From an uncultured Caryophanales bacterium (GTDB lineage Bacteria > Bacillota_I > Bacilli_A > Acholeplasmatales > Anaeroplasmataceae): a stretch of DNA of 63,028 nucleotides. This document shows, one piece after another, positions 52,026 to 61,063 of the stretch. Below the pieces are notes generated by a model. It was given only the letters and a program-made list of their open reading frames with translations, did no database searches and was not told the origin of the DNA. A program made the translations under genes and the position numbers. Every line of letters starts with the position of its first letter. The first letter of the stretch is position 1. The stretch spans positions 1 to 63,028 of the forward strand of contig CAMJFY010000008.1 in assembly GCA_946405105.1 (NCBI GenBank), given 5' to 3'.

Positions 52026-52862
52026 ATGAAGATATTAATTGTAGGATTAGGATTAATTGGTGGCGCTTATGCTAAAAAGCTTACTGAGCTTGGCCATGAG
52101 GTATATGGCTCAAATCATAGACAGCCAGCAATAGATTTCGCAGTTTCAAGATGCTATATTAGAGAAGGTAATATAGATCCAATTAAATATTTTGACATTG
52201 TAGATATGGTTATTTTAGGTACATATCCTAGCCATATTATTAGCTTCTTAAAGAAATATAATAAATTCTTTAGAGAAGGACTTTTAATAACTGATGTATG
52301 TGGTATTAAATCTAATTATATTGAAGAAGCAACTAAAATATCTAAACCTGCCACATATTTAGCACATCACCCAATGGCTGGTAGAGAAAAAATTGGTATT
52401 GAATATGCTCATGAGGTTTCTTTCTCAAAAGCTAATTTCATTATCACACCAATCAAGGGATATAAATATAATGAAAAATATTTTGATATGCTAAAGAATC
52501 TTGGTAAATCTTTAGAATTTAATCATATATCTGTTTTAGATACTAAATCACATGATTTTATGATAGGATACACATCACAGCTAGCTCATGCTATCGCAGT
52601 AGCTTTAGTTAATAGTGATGCAAAACAAGATACAAAGCTATATATCGGTGATTCATATAGAGATTTAACTAGAATCGCTATGATAAATGAAAATTTATGG
52701 TCAGAATTATTTATAGAGAATAAAGAATTCTTAACTGAAAATATTTCTAATTTTATTGAACAGTTAGAAAAGATTAAGGATGCAATAGAAGATAGTGATT
52801 CAGAAGAATTAAAGAAATTATTTATTAAATCAACTAAGCATAGGAAAGAGATGGTAGAATGA
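52026..52862 (+). CDS. tyrA: Prephenate dehydrogenase
   Basis: 278 residues. NAD motif GLGLIGGAYAKKL, then LGTYPSH, DVCGIKS, HHPMAGREKIGIEYA and SHDFMIGYTSQLAHAIA, the marks of TyrA. It decarboxylates and oxidises prephenate to 4-hydroxyphenylpyruvate for tyrosine. The C-terminal ACT domain of Bacillus TyrA is missing, so feedback must act elsewhere. Two bases separate it from aroF, and it overlaps aroB by 4 bases. Confidence 0.93.
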   Translation: MKILIVGLGLIGGAYAKKLTELGHEVYGSNHRQPAIDFAVSRCYIREGNIDPIKYFDIVDMVILGTYPSHIISFLKKYNKFFREGLLITDVCGIKSNYIEEATKISKPATYLAHHPMAGREKIGIEYAHEVSFSKANFIITPIKGYKYNEKYFDMLKNLGKSLEFNHISVLDTKSHDFMIGYTSQLAHAIAVALVNSDAKQDTKLYIGDSYRDLTRIAMINENLWSELFIENKEFLTENISNFIEQLEKIKDAIEDSDSEELKKLFIKSTKHRKEMVE

Positions 52863-53887
52863 GACAATTAGATGTTAATTTAAAAGACCATTCATATAAA
52901 ATCGTAATTGAAAATGGTATTTTAAATAATTTATCTAAATATGTAAAAGAAGTTTATAATAACGATAATATTTTTATCATCACTGATGATGTTGTTGAGA
53001 AATTATATTTGAACAAGGTTATTAATTCTTTAAAAAATGATTATAAAGTAGATTATGTAGTAATCCCTCATGGAGAAGAATCAAAAACATTAGAGAAATA
53101 TGCATATATTTGTGAGGAATTATTAAAAAAAGAAATTAGAAGAAATAATCTAATTATCGCTTTAGGTGGTGGAGTTATAGGTGATTTATCTGGCTTCGTT
53201 GCTTCAAGCTTATTTAGAGGAATTCCATATATTGGTATACCTACATCATTACTTGCCCAAATGGATTCATCTATTGGTGGTAAGACTGGTATAGATTTTT
53301 ATGGAAGAAAGAATATATTAGGTGCCTTTAAGCAACCTTCAATGGTATTAATTGATCCAGAAACAATTAAAACTCTAGATGAAAGAGAATTTAATAATGG
53401 TATGGGTGAATTAATTAAGCATGGCGCTATTGGTAATAAAAAGTTATTAGATTCATTATATAGTAAGCCTGAAATTAACGAAGATATTATATATGAATCA
53501 CTTAAAGTTAAAAGACATGTTGTTGAAATAGATGAATTTGATTTAAATGAAAGAATGACTTTAAACTTTGGTCATACATTTGGTCACGCTATTGAATTGA
53601 AATATGGATATAAGCATGGAGAAGCAGTTGCTATAGGAATGCTTATGGCAATTAAAATGGGTATTGATTTAAAAGTAACAGACCCAAGCTGTTATCAGCC
53701 TATATTAGACATATTAAAGCTATATAATCTTCCAACAACAGAATATAATTACAAGGATTACCTAAAAGATGTTTTATATGATAAGAAAAACATTGCAGGT
53801 ACTGTAAGATTTATCTTCTTAACAAAGTTAGGAGAATGTGTCATTTATAAATTGACTGAAAAAGAAATTGAGGAAAAATTGATATGA
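52859..53887 (+). CDS. aroB: 3-dehydroquinate synthase
   Basis: 342 residues. PHGEESKTLEKY, NLIIALGGGVIGDLSGFVASSLFRGI, PTSLLAQMDSSIGGKTGID, the zinc ligands around NNGMGELIKHGAI, NFGHTFGHAIE and HGEAVAIGM are all in place. It converts DAHP to 3-dehydroquinate using NAD and a divalent metal. ATGA overlaps at both ends indicate translational coupling with tyrA and aroA. Confidence 0.97.
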   Translation: MRQLDVNLKDHSYKIVIENGILNNLSKYVKEVYNNDNIFIITDDVVEKLYLNKVINSLKNDYKVDYVVIPHGEESKTLEKYAYICEELLKKEIRRNNLIIALGGGVIGDLSGFVASSLFRGIPYIGIPTSLLAQMDSSIGGKTGIDFYGRKNILGAFKQPSMVLIDPETIKTLDEREFNNGMGELIKHGAIGNKKLLDSLYSKPEINEDIIYESLKVKRHVVEIDEFDLNERMTLNFGHTFGHAIELKYGYKHGEAVAIGMLMAIKMGIDLKVTDPSCYQPILDILKLYNLPTTEYNYKDYLKDVLYDKKNIAGTVRFIFLTKLGECVIYKLTEKEIEEKLI

Positions 53888-55152
53888 ATGTAATTATTAA
53901 ACCAGCAAAGCTAGCTGGTGATGTAATTATTCCACCATCAAAGAGCTTATCTCATAGAGCAATTATTGCAGCTGCATTAGCTGAAGGAAAGAGCGTTATA
54001 ACTAATGTATTATTTTCAAAAGATATAAACGCAACTATAAGCGCAATGGAAGCCTGCGGTGCTAAAATTATTAAGCATGAATCTTCATTAGAAATTTATG
54101 GTGTTAAAAGAATAATTAGAAAAGACAATATAATAGATGCAAATGAATCTGGATCTACAATTAGATTTATGATTCCTATTGCACTTACAAATCCAGAACC
54201 AATTACATTTGTTGGTCATAATAATTTAGTTAATAGACCACTAGATATTTTCCTTGATATATTTGATGAACAAAAAATTGAATATAAGAAAGAAGAAAAT
54301 ACATCATTACCACTATATGTAAATGGTATGCTAAAGCCATCTAAATATTATGTAAAGGGTGATGTATCTAGTCAATTTATTACTGGCTTATTATATTCAC
54401 TTCCAATGCTAGATGGAGATAGTGAAATTATTATTACTACAAATTTAGAATCAAAAGCTTATATTGATTTAACATTAGATATCCTAAAAATTTATGGTAT
54501 TGAAATAATAAATAATGATTACAAATCATTTATTATTAAAGGAAATCAATATTTCAAAGCTCATGATTATGAAATAGAAGGAGATTATTCACAATCTGCG
54601 TTCTTTTTAGTTGCTGATATGCTAGGCGCTGATATTAATTTATTAGCAATGAGACATGATTCATATCAAGGAGATAAAAAGATAATTGATGATATCAAAG
54701 CCTTTGGAGGAAATGTTAGCTTTAATGATAGAATATTAAAAGCAAGTGGTAATCCAAAGGGGGCAGTAATTGATTTTAGTCAATCTCCTGATTTAGGACC
54801 AGCACTTACAGTTTTAGCTGCATTATCAGAAGGTCATTCATCATTCATTAATGCTAAGAGATTAAGAATTAAAGAATGTGATAGAATTACTTGTATGAGA
54901 GAAGAGCTAGAAAAGGTTGGCTGTAAAATCAATGAATTACCTGATGGTATGGAAATTGATGGAGTTAATGTAATTAATGCTAATGTATTAGATGCTCATA
55001 ATGATCATAGAGTAGCAATGTCTTTAAGCTTATTGTGTTTAAAGGCTAAAAATGATATAAAGATATTAGGTGCAGAATGTGTTTCTAAATCTTATCCAAA
55101 TTATTGGGAAGTATTTGAATCACTTGGAGGTAAAGTAATTTATGAAAACTAA
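53884..55152 (+). CDS. aroA: 3-phosphoshikimate 1-carboxyvinyltransferase (EPSP synthase)
   Basis: 422 residues. PPSKSLSHRAIIAAALA near the start, NESGSTIRFMIPIAL, VSSQFITGLLYSLP, IEGDYSQSAFFL, RIKECDRI and AHNDHRVAMS follow the EPSP synthase order, with the catalytic Lys, Arg and Glu residues. The substrate-binding segment reads ESGSTIRF rather than the common NAGTA, as in class II-like or otherwise divergent enzymes. It joins shikimate 3-phosphate and PEP. Confidence 0.96.
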   Translation: MNVIIKPAKLAGDVIIPPSKSLSHRAIIAAALAEGKSVITNVLFSKDINATISAMEACGAKIIKHESSLEIYGVKRIIRKDNIIDANESGSTIRFMIPIALTNPEPITFVGHNNLVNRPLDIFLDIFDEQKIEYKKEENTSLPLYVNGMLKPSKYYVKGDVSSQFITGLLYSLPMLDGDSEIIITTNLESKAYIDLTLDILKIYGIEIINNDYKSFIIKGNQYFKAHDYEIEGDYSQSAFFLVADMLGADINLLAMRHDSYQGDKKIIDDIKAFGGNVSFNDRILKASGNPKGAVIDFSQSPDLGPALTVLAALSEGHSSFINAKRLRIKECDRITCMREELEKVGCKINELPDGMEIDGVNVINANVLDAHNDHRVAMSLSLLCLKAKNDIKILGAECVSKSYPNYWEVFESLGGKVIYEN

Positions 55153-55432
55153 ATTAGATGAAGCCAGAGAAGTTATAAATGAAATAGATGAACAAATGGT
55201 TGATTTATTCATTAAAAGAATGGCTGCAGTTTCAATGGTAGCTGAATATAAGGCTGAAAATGGTATGCCTATTTTTGATAATGGTAGAGAAGAAATTATT
55301 AAATCTAAAAATGCTGAAATATTAGCAAATAAGAAATTAGAATCATATTATAAAACATTCTTTGATGGCGTGTTAAATGCATCAAAGGATTATCAAAATG
55401 ATATAATAAATAAATACAAAGGTAATAAATAA
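55142..55432 (+). CDS. Chorismate mutase (AroQ type)
   Basis: 96 residues, all helical: LDEAREVINEIDEQMVDLFIKRMAAVSMVAEYKAENGMPIFDNGRE is split over helices 1 and 2, with the conserved Arg, Lys and Asp of the AroQ active site. It converts chorismate to prephenate, the substrate of TyrA encoded in the same operon. It overlaps aroA by 11 bases and aroE by one base. No prephenate dehydratase is fused or adjacent. Confidence 0.92.
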   Translation: MKTKLDEAREVINEIDEQMVDLFIKRMAAVSMVAEYKAENGMPIFDNGREEIIKSKNAEILANKKLESYYKTFFDGVLNASKDYQNDIINKYKGNK

Positions 55433-56199
55433 TGAAAAATTATGCGTTAATTGGTGAACATCTAGGACATAGTCACTCACCTCAAGTTCATTCTGAAATA
55501 TTTAAAGCAATGAATGTTGAAGGAAATTATACAAAAATTGAATGCAGCAAGGAAGATCTTAAAGGCTTAATTGATGATTTAAGAAATGGTAAATATTATG
55601 GATTCAATGTAACTATTCCTTATAAGCTAGAAATTATGAAATATTTGGATGAAATAGATCCAAAGGCTAAAGAAATAGGAGCTGTTAATACAGTTGCTAT
55701 AAAGAATGGAAAAGTTATTGGATATAATACAGATTATTATGGATTTAAAGAAGAATTAGAATATTTTAATGTTCCTTGTAAAAATAAAAATGCCTATATT
55801 TTAGGCACAGGTGGGGCATCACTTGCAGTATCTAAATCATTAATTGATTTAGGTGCTAATGTGACATTTGTTTCTAGAAATCCTAAGAATTCTAATACAA
55901 TAACTTATGATGAATTAGCAAAAAGAGAAATAGATGTTTTAGTTAACGCAACTCCAGTTGGTATGTATCCTGATGTGGATTCATCACCAGTTGATGAAAA
56001 TATAGTTAAAAATGCTAAATATTGCTTAGATTTAATATTTAATCCTGAAATCACTAAATTTTTAAGCTATGCAAATTCTAAAATGAATGGCTTTTATATG
56101 CTAGTTGGTCAGGCAATTAAATCAGAAGAAATCTGGCAAGATAAAAAATGTATTGCAGATATTGAAGTAATTATTAAGAATGTAAAGGAGATGATTTAA
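55432..56199 (+). CDS. aroE: Shikimate dehydrogenase
   Basis: 255 residues. IGEHLGHSHSPQVHSEIF, GFNVTIPYKLEIM (catalytic Lys), GAVNTVAIKNGKVIGYNTDY, AYILGTGGASLAV (NADP loop) and NATPVGMYP are canonical. It reduces 3-dehydroshikimate with NADPH. TAATG overlaps on both sides bind it into the operon. The enzyme that makes its substrate, dehydroquinase, is not in the window. Confidence 0.96.
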   Translation: MKNYALIGEHLGHSHSPQVHSEIFKAMNVEGNYTKIECSKEDLKGLIDDLRNGKYYGFNVTIPYKLEIMKYLDEIDPKAKEIGAVNTVAIKNGKVIGYNTDYYGFKEELEYFNVPCKNKNAYILGTGGASLAVSKSLIDLGANVTFVSRNPKNSNTITYDELAKREIDVLVNATPVGMYPDVDSSPVDENIVKNAKYCLDLIFNPEITKFLSYANSKMNGFYMLVGQAIKSEEIWQDKKCIADIEVIIKNVKEMI

Positions 56200-57197
56200 T
56201 GAATACTTTCGGTAGATTATTTAGAGTTAGCATATATGGAGAATCACATGGTCAATCTGTTGGCGTAATCGTTGATGGAGTTAAGCCAGGAATTAAACTA
56301 GATAAGGAAGATTTCCAATCTGATTTATCAAGAAGAAAATCAGGAGGCTTAGGAACTACACCTAGAATAGAAGCCGATGATGTAATCATTGAATCTGGTG
56401 TATTCGAAGGATACACTACAGGTGCTCCTGTACTTTTAAGATTTTTAAATCAAAATACTAAGAGTAAAGATTATTCAAATTTAGTATTCCAACCAAGACC
56501 AGGTCATTCAGATTTTACTGCAAAGAATAAATATAATGGCTACAATGATTATCGTGGTGGAGGACATTTCTCTGGTAGATTAACATTAGGTATAGTAAGT
56601 GCCGCAGTTATCGCAAAGAAGATGCTAAGAGGAATCAGTTTTGACACAAAGATTGTTAATCTATGTGGTGAAACAAATCCTAATAAATTTAATGATATTA
56701 TTGTTGATGCAGTAAAGAATAGAGATTCTGTTGGTGGTATCATTGAAATTAATGTTAAGGGTGTTCCTATTGGACTTGGTGAACCTTATTTTGATTCATT
56801 AGAATCAACTATTTCACATTTATTATTCTCAATTGGTGGAGTAAAGGGTGTTGAATTTGGTATTGGATTTGATGGTGTAGCATTAAAGGGTTCACAATTT
56901 AATGATGCAATCATTGATGAAAAGGGAACAACAAGGACTAATAATAATGGTGGTATCAATGGTGGTATTTCTAATGGAAATCCAATTTCATTAAAGGTAT
57001 TTATGAAGCCTACAGCTTCAATTGGTTTAACTCAAGAAACATATAGCTATAGAGAAAATAAAGTAGCTTCACTTGAAATTTCAGGAAGACATGATGCTGC
57101 AATTATCTTAAGAGGTATGGTTGTATGTGAAGATGCTGTAGCTATCGCATTAGCTGATGCATTATTATTAAACGAAATGTATAAAACACAAAAATAA
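56199..57197 (+). CDS. aroC: Chorismate synthase
   Basis: 332 residues, somewhat shorter than the usual 360-390. FGRLFRVSIYGESHGQSVGVIVDG, RRKSGGLGTTPRIEAD, GHSDFTAKNKY, DYRGGGHFSGRLT and GRHDAAIILRG carry the conserved His and Arg residues for FMN and substrate. It eliminates phosphate from EPSP to give chorismate, using reduced FMN. Last gene of the aro operon, ended by a bidirectional terminator. Confidence 0.96.
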   Translation: MNTFGRLFRVSIYGESHGQSVGVIVDGVKPGIKLDKEDFQSDLSRRKSGGLGTTPRIEADDVIIESGVFEGYTTGAPVLLRFLNQNTKSKDYSNLVFQPRPGHSDFTAKNKYNGYNDYRGGGHFSGRLTLGIVSAAVIAKKMLRGISFDTKIVNLCGETNPNKFNDIIVDAVKNRDSVGGIIEINVKGVPIGLGEPYFDSLESTISHLLFSIGGVKGVEFGIGFDGVALKGSQFNDAIIDEKGTTRTNNNGGINGGISNGNPISLKVFMKPTASIGLTQETYSYRENKVASLEISGRHDAAIILRGMVVCEDAVAIALADALLLNEMYKTQK

Positions 57198-57224
57198 AAA
57201 TAGGTCGTTTGACCTATTTTTTTA
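57197..57224. terminator. Bidirectional terminator after the aro operon
   Basis: AAAATAGGTC-GTTT-GACCTATTTT with A-rich and T-rich flanks; also serves the converging esterase gene. Confidence 0.92.
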
Positions 57225-58008
57225 TTATAATATCATCATTATATATGAAATTAATAAAATCGAAGAAGTGTAAATCCCAATTTTCTTCATTATGAATTCC
57301 TTCGGCAGAAACTACAAGCCTTGTCCTTATATTATTATCTTTGAAGAATTTATATAATTTGTTTCCTTGTTCTTCATATAATCCATCTTTCATAAATGAA
57401 TCTGATGTTTCTTTTTTACCATAATATATGAATATATTTTTATTGATGTTTTTATTTTTATTTAAGAATTTAAAGAATTCATCTTCGAATAAGAAAGTTG
57501 CAGTTGAAAATGCACCTACATAATTAAATGAATTAGGATATTTAAATGCTAAATATATGGCAGTAGTAGCGGCAAGTGAAGAACCATATATAAATCTATT
57601 ATTAGGATTTTTATTGATATTATATCTATTTTCAACAAATGGAATAATTGTATTAATTAAATCTTCACAAAATGCCATACATATAGATATATCATTATTT
57701 TTCCAATTATCTAGTTTAGCATTTTGAATTGAAAAAGGTGAATATTCATTTACTCTTCCCCTATCAGATCCACTATTATGAATTCCAATACCAATTATAT
57801 TTTTATTTAATTGGCTTTTGGCAAATTCTAAATGAGATGTTGCCCTAACAGATCTACCAAAGGCAGCATGAGAATCTATAAATGCATTTTGTCCATCTAA
57901 TAAATATAGAGAATCAAATAATATATTTTCATTATTATCTGGTATTGATATTTCTATTTTGACTTCCCTTTTACTTTGAGGAAGATATAAATTATAAAAT
58001 TCATACAT
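57214..58008 (-). CDS. Alpha/beta-hydrolase, putative esterase (esterase D/YbbA-like)
   Basis: 264 residues. Start at the ATG at 58008 (MYEFYN), nine bases after GAGG; the Met five codons upstream overlaps that site. Features of the putative-esterase family: LYLLDGQNAF, NRFIYGSSLAATTAIYLA with the nucleophile Ser in GSS, YYGKKETSDSF and a late EGIHNEENW supplying the His. These enzymes cleave esters of siderophores, formylglutathione or sugars; the substrate here is unknown. Single-gene transcript. Confidence 0.83.
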   Translation of the reverse strand: MYEFYNLYLPQSKREVKIEISIPDNNENILFDSLYLLDGQNAFIDSHAAFGRSVRATSHLEFAKSQLNKNIIGIGIHNSGSDRGRVNEYSPFSIQNAKLDNWKNNDISICMAFCEDLINTIIPFVENRYNINKNPNNRFIYGSSLAATTAIYLAFKYPNSFNYVGAFSTATFLFEDEFFKFLNKNKNINKNIFIYYGKKETSDSFMKDGLYEEQGNKLYKFFKDNNIRTRLVVSAEGIHNEENWDLHFFDFINFIYNDDIIIKK

Positions 58009-58111
58009 ACTTTTATACCTCATTAATATTATATATTAAAATCTATTATTTAACTAGGCTATTTAATTTACAAAATATTATTTTTGTATTAAGATATAGT
58101 TGGTGATATAT

Positions 58112-58621
58112 ATGATTAAAGCTATAATTTATGATTCAAATACAGGCTTTACAAAACAATTTGCATATTCATTTGCAGCCTCTACAGGTCTTCCAATTTA
58201 TACCCTAAAGGAAGCAAAGAAGACATTGAATAAAAATGATAATATAATATTCTTTTCTTGGATACAGGCTGATAAAATCCATAATATAAAAAAAGCTAAA
58301 AGATATAATATAGCTTACGCAGCCGCTGTAGGACTAAGATTATATAATGAAGAACTTGTTGAATTAATAAAGAAGAATTCTAAAGTTAATAATGTATATT
58401 ATTTAGAAGGCGGTATTAGATGGAGAATGCTAGGACCATTCCAAAGATTAATGATGAAAATGATATTAGCTATGCTAAAAAGTAAAAAGAAGAAGAATAA
58501 GGCAACTCCAGATGATATTGAATTAATAAATAGATTAAATTTAGGTTATGAAAATATTAACCTAGATTCATTAAATATATTAATTGAATGGTATAACAGC
58601 CAAAAAGAATTAGTGGCATAA
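58112..58621 (+). CDS. Flavodoxin-like domain protein
   Basis: 169 residues from ATG 58112, with GGTGAT just upstream. The N-terminal segment IIYDSNTGFTKQFAYSFAASTGLPIY is the phosphate-binding loop of flavodoxin folds (T/S-x-T-G-x-T), followed by NIIFFSWIQADKIHN and a helical, Lys-rich tail (KMILAMLKSKKKKNKATPDD). Whether FMN is bound is uncertain because the second and third flavin loops are weak. Its own AT-rich promoter and a terminator surround it. Confidence 0.75.
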   Translation: MIKAIIYDSNTGFTKQFAYSFAASTGLPIYTLKEAKKTLNKNDNIIFFSWIQADKIHNIKKAKRYNIAYAAAVGLRLYNEELVELIKKNSKVNNVYYLEGGIRWRMLGPFQRLMMKMILAMLKSKKKKNKATPDDIELINRLNLGYENINLDSLNILIEWYNSQKELVA

Positions 58622-58623
58622 AA

Positions 58624-58651
58624 AAAATCCCGATTTTATTCGGGATTTTAT
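58624..58651. terminator. Bidirectional terminator
   Basis: AAAATCCCGA (58624-58633) pairs with TCGGGATTTT (58640-58649). It ends the flavodoxin-like gene and, on the other strand, rpsD. Confidence 0.92.
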
Positions 58652-58653
58652 TA

Positions 58654-59256
58654 TTATGCTCTGTTGTAGAACTCGACAATTTGTTGTTCGTTGATTTCTG
58701 GTAAGAATTCATTTCTTTCAGGGATTCTTACTAAAGTACCAACAACCTTGTCTGCATCGAATGATACATATTCAGGTCTAGAAACCTTAGCTGCTAAAGC
58801 TTCCTTAACAATCTTGAAATCTTTAGCTTTATCTTTTAATGAAATAGTTTGACCTGGAACTAGCTTATAAGAAGCGATGTCAACCTTCTTGCCATCTACT
58901 AATACATGACCATGGTTAACTAATTGTCTAGCTTGTGGTCTAGTAGTAGCGAAGCCTAAACGATAAACGATGTTATCTAAACGGCACTCTAATAACTTAA
59001 GGAAGTTTTCACCAGTCTTACCTTCCATCTTTGCTGCTTGATCGAAAATTCTTCTGAATTGCTTTTCAGACATACCATAAGTAAATCTTACTTTTTGCTT
59101 TTCTTGTAATTGTACTGCGTATTCTTTTAATTTACCTTTTTTTGCACCATGTTGGCCTGGAGCGTATTTTCTTTTGATAATCTCTTGACCAGTTTCGCTA
59201 ATTGAATAGCCTAAACGACGAGATACCTTCCAACTTGAACCTGTAAATCTTGACAT
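58654..59256 (-). CDS. rpsD: Small-subunit ribosomal protein S4
   Basis: 200 residues on the minus strand with AGGAGG before the [52 protein letters not shown] and the S4 RNA-binding domain ([30 protein letters not shown]) are canonical. The N-terminal cysteines are absent, so this is the zinc-free form, like the main Bacillus S4. It nucleates assembly of the small subunit and in Bacilli represses its own mRNA; the long leader upstream fits that. Confidence 0.98.
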   Translation of the reverse strand: MSRFTGSSWKVSRRLGYSISETGQEIIKRKYAPGQHGAKKGKLKEYAVQLQEKQKVRFTYGMSEKQFRRIFDQAAKMEGKTGENFLKLLECRLDNIVYRLGFATTRPQARQLVNHGHVLVDGKKVDIASYKLVPGQTISLKDKAKDFKIVKEALAAKVSRPEYVSFDADKVVGTLVRIPERNEFLPEINEQQIVEFYNRA

Positions 59257-59430
59257 TTGAATGTCCTCCTCTAATAATATTTATTTTCGGAGTAAAAATC
59301 GATGCTCACATAATCAATTAGGATATCTTAAACTAAATGTTCACCATCAAGCAGCGAAGGTTACTATTTAAACTATAATGCTTTAAGATATTTACTAAGA
59401 TATTTAAGCTGCTGCTTTTTACCCACGCTA
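59257..59430 (-). promoter_or_regulatory. Long rpsD leader, probable S4 autoregulatory element
   Basis: About 170 bases lie between the promoter and rpsD. On the minus strand several pairing segments are visible (TAAATATCTTA, TAGTTTAAATA, TTTAAGATATCC and a GCAGCAG/CTGCTTG pair), consistent with a folded S4 leader as known in Bacillales. I recognise no exact Rfam-type consensus, so the call rests on length, position and pairing potential. Confidence 0.6.
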
Positions 59431-59435
59431 TGACA

Positions 59436-59464
59436 TTATAACAAAAACCATATTTACTGTCAAA
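59436..59464 (-). promoter_or_regulatory. rpsD promoter
   Basis: On the minus strand TTGACA (59464-59459), a 17-base spacer and TATAAT (59441-59436): consensus in both boxes. Confidence 0.93.
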
Positions 59465-59529
59465 TCTATTTTGTAATTTTATTACATTTTTTAAAAAAAG
59501 TGTTGACTTATTATTTTTTTAGTATAAAA

Positions 59530-59674
59530 TATAAATGGTTAGCCGCAACTAACCACATACTATCTCCAGGATTCTTTCCCCCTTATTTTTTTACTTTTTT
59601 GCATCCTGGAGCTATATAAAAATAACACCATCCGTGTTTAATATAAGAAAGAGGCAAGCATTTGCCTTTTTTTT
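59530..59674 (+). ncRNA. Candidate structured small RNA or thiI leader with C-rich loop
   Basis: No open frame. A TTGACT box at 59504 and AT-rich -10-like DNA (TATAAA at 59523 or 59530) precede three hairpins: GGTTAG-CCGCAA-CTAACC (59537-59554), a perfect 9-bp stem CTCCAGGAT/ATCCTGGAG (59564-59572, 59603-59611) around a 30-base pyrimidine-rich loop with CTTTCCCCCTTA, and a terminator. The CCCCC loop could pair with Shine-Dalgarno sequences, as in C-rich small RNAs of Gram-positives. It ends about 60 bases before thiI, so it could instead be an attenuator leader. No known family recognised. Confidence 0.55.
59648..59674 (+). terminator. Terminator upstream of thiI
   Basis: AGGCAA-GCAT-TTGCCT (59652-59667) with eight T. 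Confidence 0.92.
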
Positions 59675-59734
59675 ATTCCATTTATTTATAATTATGATAT
59701 AATTCATTTCGTATACAGCCTAGGAGGTAATATT

Positions 59735-60982
59735 ATGATATACAACCAGATTTTAATTAGACTTGGAGATTTAACTTTAAAGGGTAAAAACCAAAATGTG
59801 TTTTTAAGAAGATTATTTAATTTAGTTTATGAAAAGCTTGAAGGATTAGCTGTTGATATCGAAATTCAGCATGATCGTATTTATGTTCAATTAAATGATG
59901 AAGATGTAAATAAGGTAATAGAAAGAATTAATTTAATATCAGGTATTTCATCTTATTCATTAGTAGTTAAATGCTCAACAGATTTAGATGATATTAAAAA
60001 GACTGCCTTAAGTTTAATGAATGAAGTAGTAACAAAAGATGTTAAATTTAAATGCGAAACAAAAAGAGCAGATAAATCATTTCCACTACATTCATTAGAG
60101 CTTACAAAAGCAGTATCAGGCTACGTTTTAGCTAACAATCATTTATTACATGTAGATGTACATAATCCTGAAATAACACTACATTTAGAGTTAAGAAGAG
60201 GTCAATGCTATATCTATAATACTCAAATTAGAGCGATGGGTGGCTTCCCTGTAGGTGTTGCAGGAAAGGGCTTATTAATGTTATCAGGAGGAATTGATTC
60301 TCCAGTGGCAGGCTATTATGCTATGAAGCAGGGTATTGAAATTGAATGTATTCATTTTGAATCAACACCATTAACTTCAATTGAATCAGCTCAAAAGGTA
60401 GTTGATTTAGTTAAAGTTATTGCCAAATATGCACCTAAAAATAGAATTAAGCTACATATGATTCCATTTAAAGAAATCCATATGGCATTATTAGATAATA
60501 TACCTGAAAGTTATAATATCACTATAATGAGAAGAATGATGTATAGAATTGCTGAAAGATTAGCAAAGAGAAGAGATTGTCTTTGTATTATAAATGGTGA
60601 ATCAGTTGGTCAGGTTGCAAGCCAAACATTAAATTCAATGAACACAATTAATTCAGTAACTAATTTCCCAATTCTAAGACCACTTGTTACATTTGATAAA
60701 TGTGACATTATTGATAGATCAATGAAGATTGGTTGTTATGAGCTTTCAATTAAGCCATTTGAGGATTGCTGTACAGTATATGTACCAAAGGCTCCCGCAA
60801 CTCAGCCTAAGATAGAAAAGGCAATTGCTTATGAAAAATCATTTGATTATGAAACTATGATTGAAGAAGCAGTAAATAATGTAAATAGTATAACTATTTC
60901 TGCTGATTCAAACATTGATTTAACAATGTATGGTCTTGAGGTTAGAGAAGTTATTCCTGAAATCCTTAAAGAAAATAAATAA
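59735..60982 (+). CDS. thiI: tRNA 4-thiouridine synthetase ThiI
   Basis: 415 residues. N-terminal ferredoxin-like and THUMP domains (about 1-165; ILIRLGDLTLKGKN at the start), then the PP-loop ATPase with LMLSGGIDSPVAGYYAMKQG, and ESVGQVASQTLNSM plus DCCTVYVPKAPATQP with the conserved Cys. No rhodanese domain, as in Bacillus, so sulfur would come directly from a cysteine desulfurase. The IscS/NifZ partner often found next to it is absent here. It makes s4U8 in tRNA and in some bacteria helps form thiazole. GGAGGT before ATG 59735. Confidence 0.96.
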   Translation: MIYNQILIRLGDLTLKGKNQNVFLRRLFNLVYEKLEGLAVDIEIQHDRIYVQLNDEDVNKVIERINLISGISSYSLVVKCSTDLDDIKKTALSLMNEVVTKDVKFKCETKRADKSFPLHSLELTKAVSGYVLANNHLLHVDVHNPEITLHLELRRGQCYIYNTQIRAMGGFPVGVAGKGLLMLSGGIDSPVAGYYAMKQGIEIECIHFESTPLTSIESAQKVVDLVKVIAKYAPKNRIKLHMIPFKEIHMALLDNIPESYNITIMRRMMYRIAERLAKRRDCLCIINGESVGQVASQTLNSMNTINSVTNFPILRPLVTFDKCDIIDRSMKIGCYELSIKPFEDCCTVYVPKAPATQPKIEKAIAYEKSFDYETMIEEAVNNVNSITISADSNIDLTMYGLEVREVIPEILKENK

Positions 60983-60985
60983 ATT

Positions 60986-61010
60986 AAAGAGACGCTGGTC
61001 TCTTTTTTCT
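60986..61010 (+). terminator. Terminator of thiI
   Basis: AAAGAGAC-GCTG-GTCTCTTT (60986-61005) followed by T. Confidence 0.92.
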
Positions 61011-61063
61011 TTTATCTATGATAATTTCAGTGTATAATATAAATAGTTTTGAGGTATGATTCG

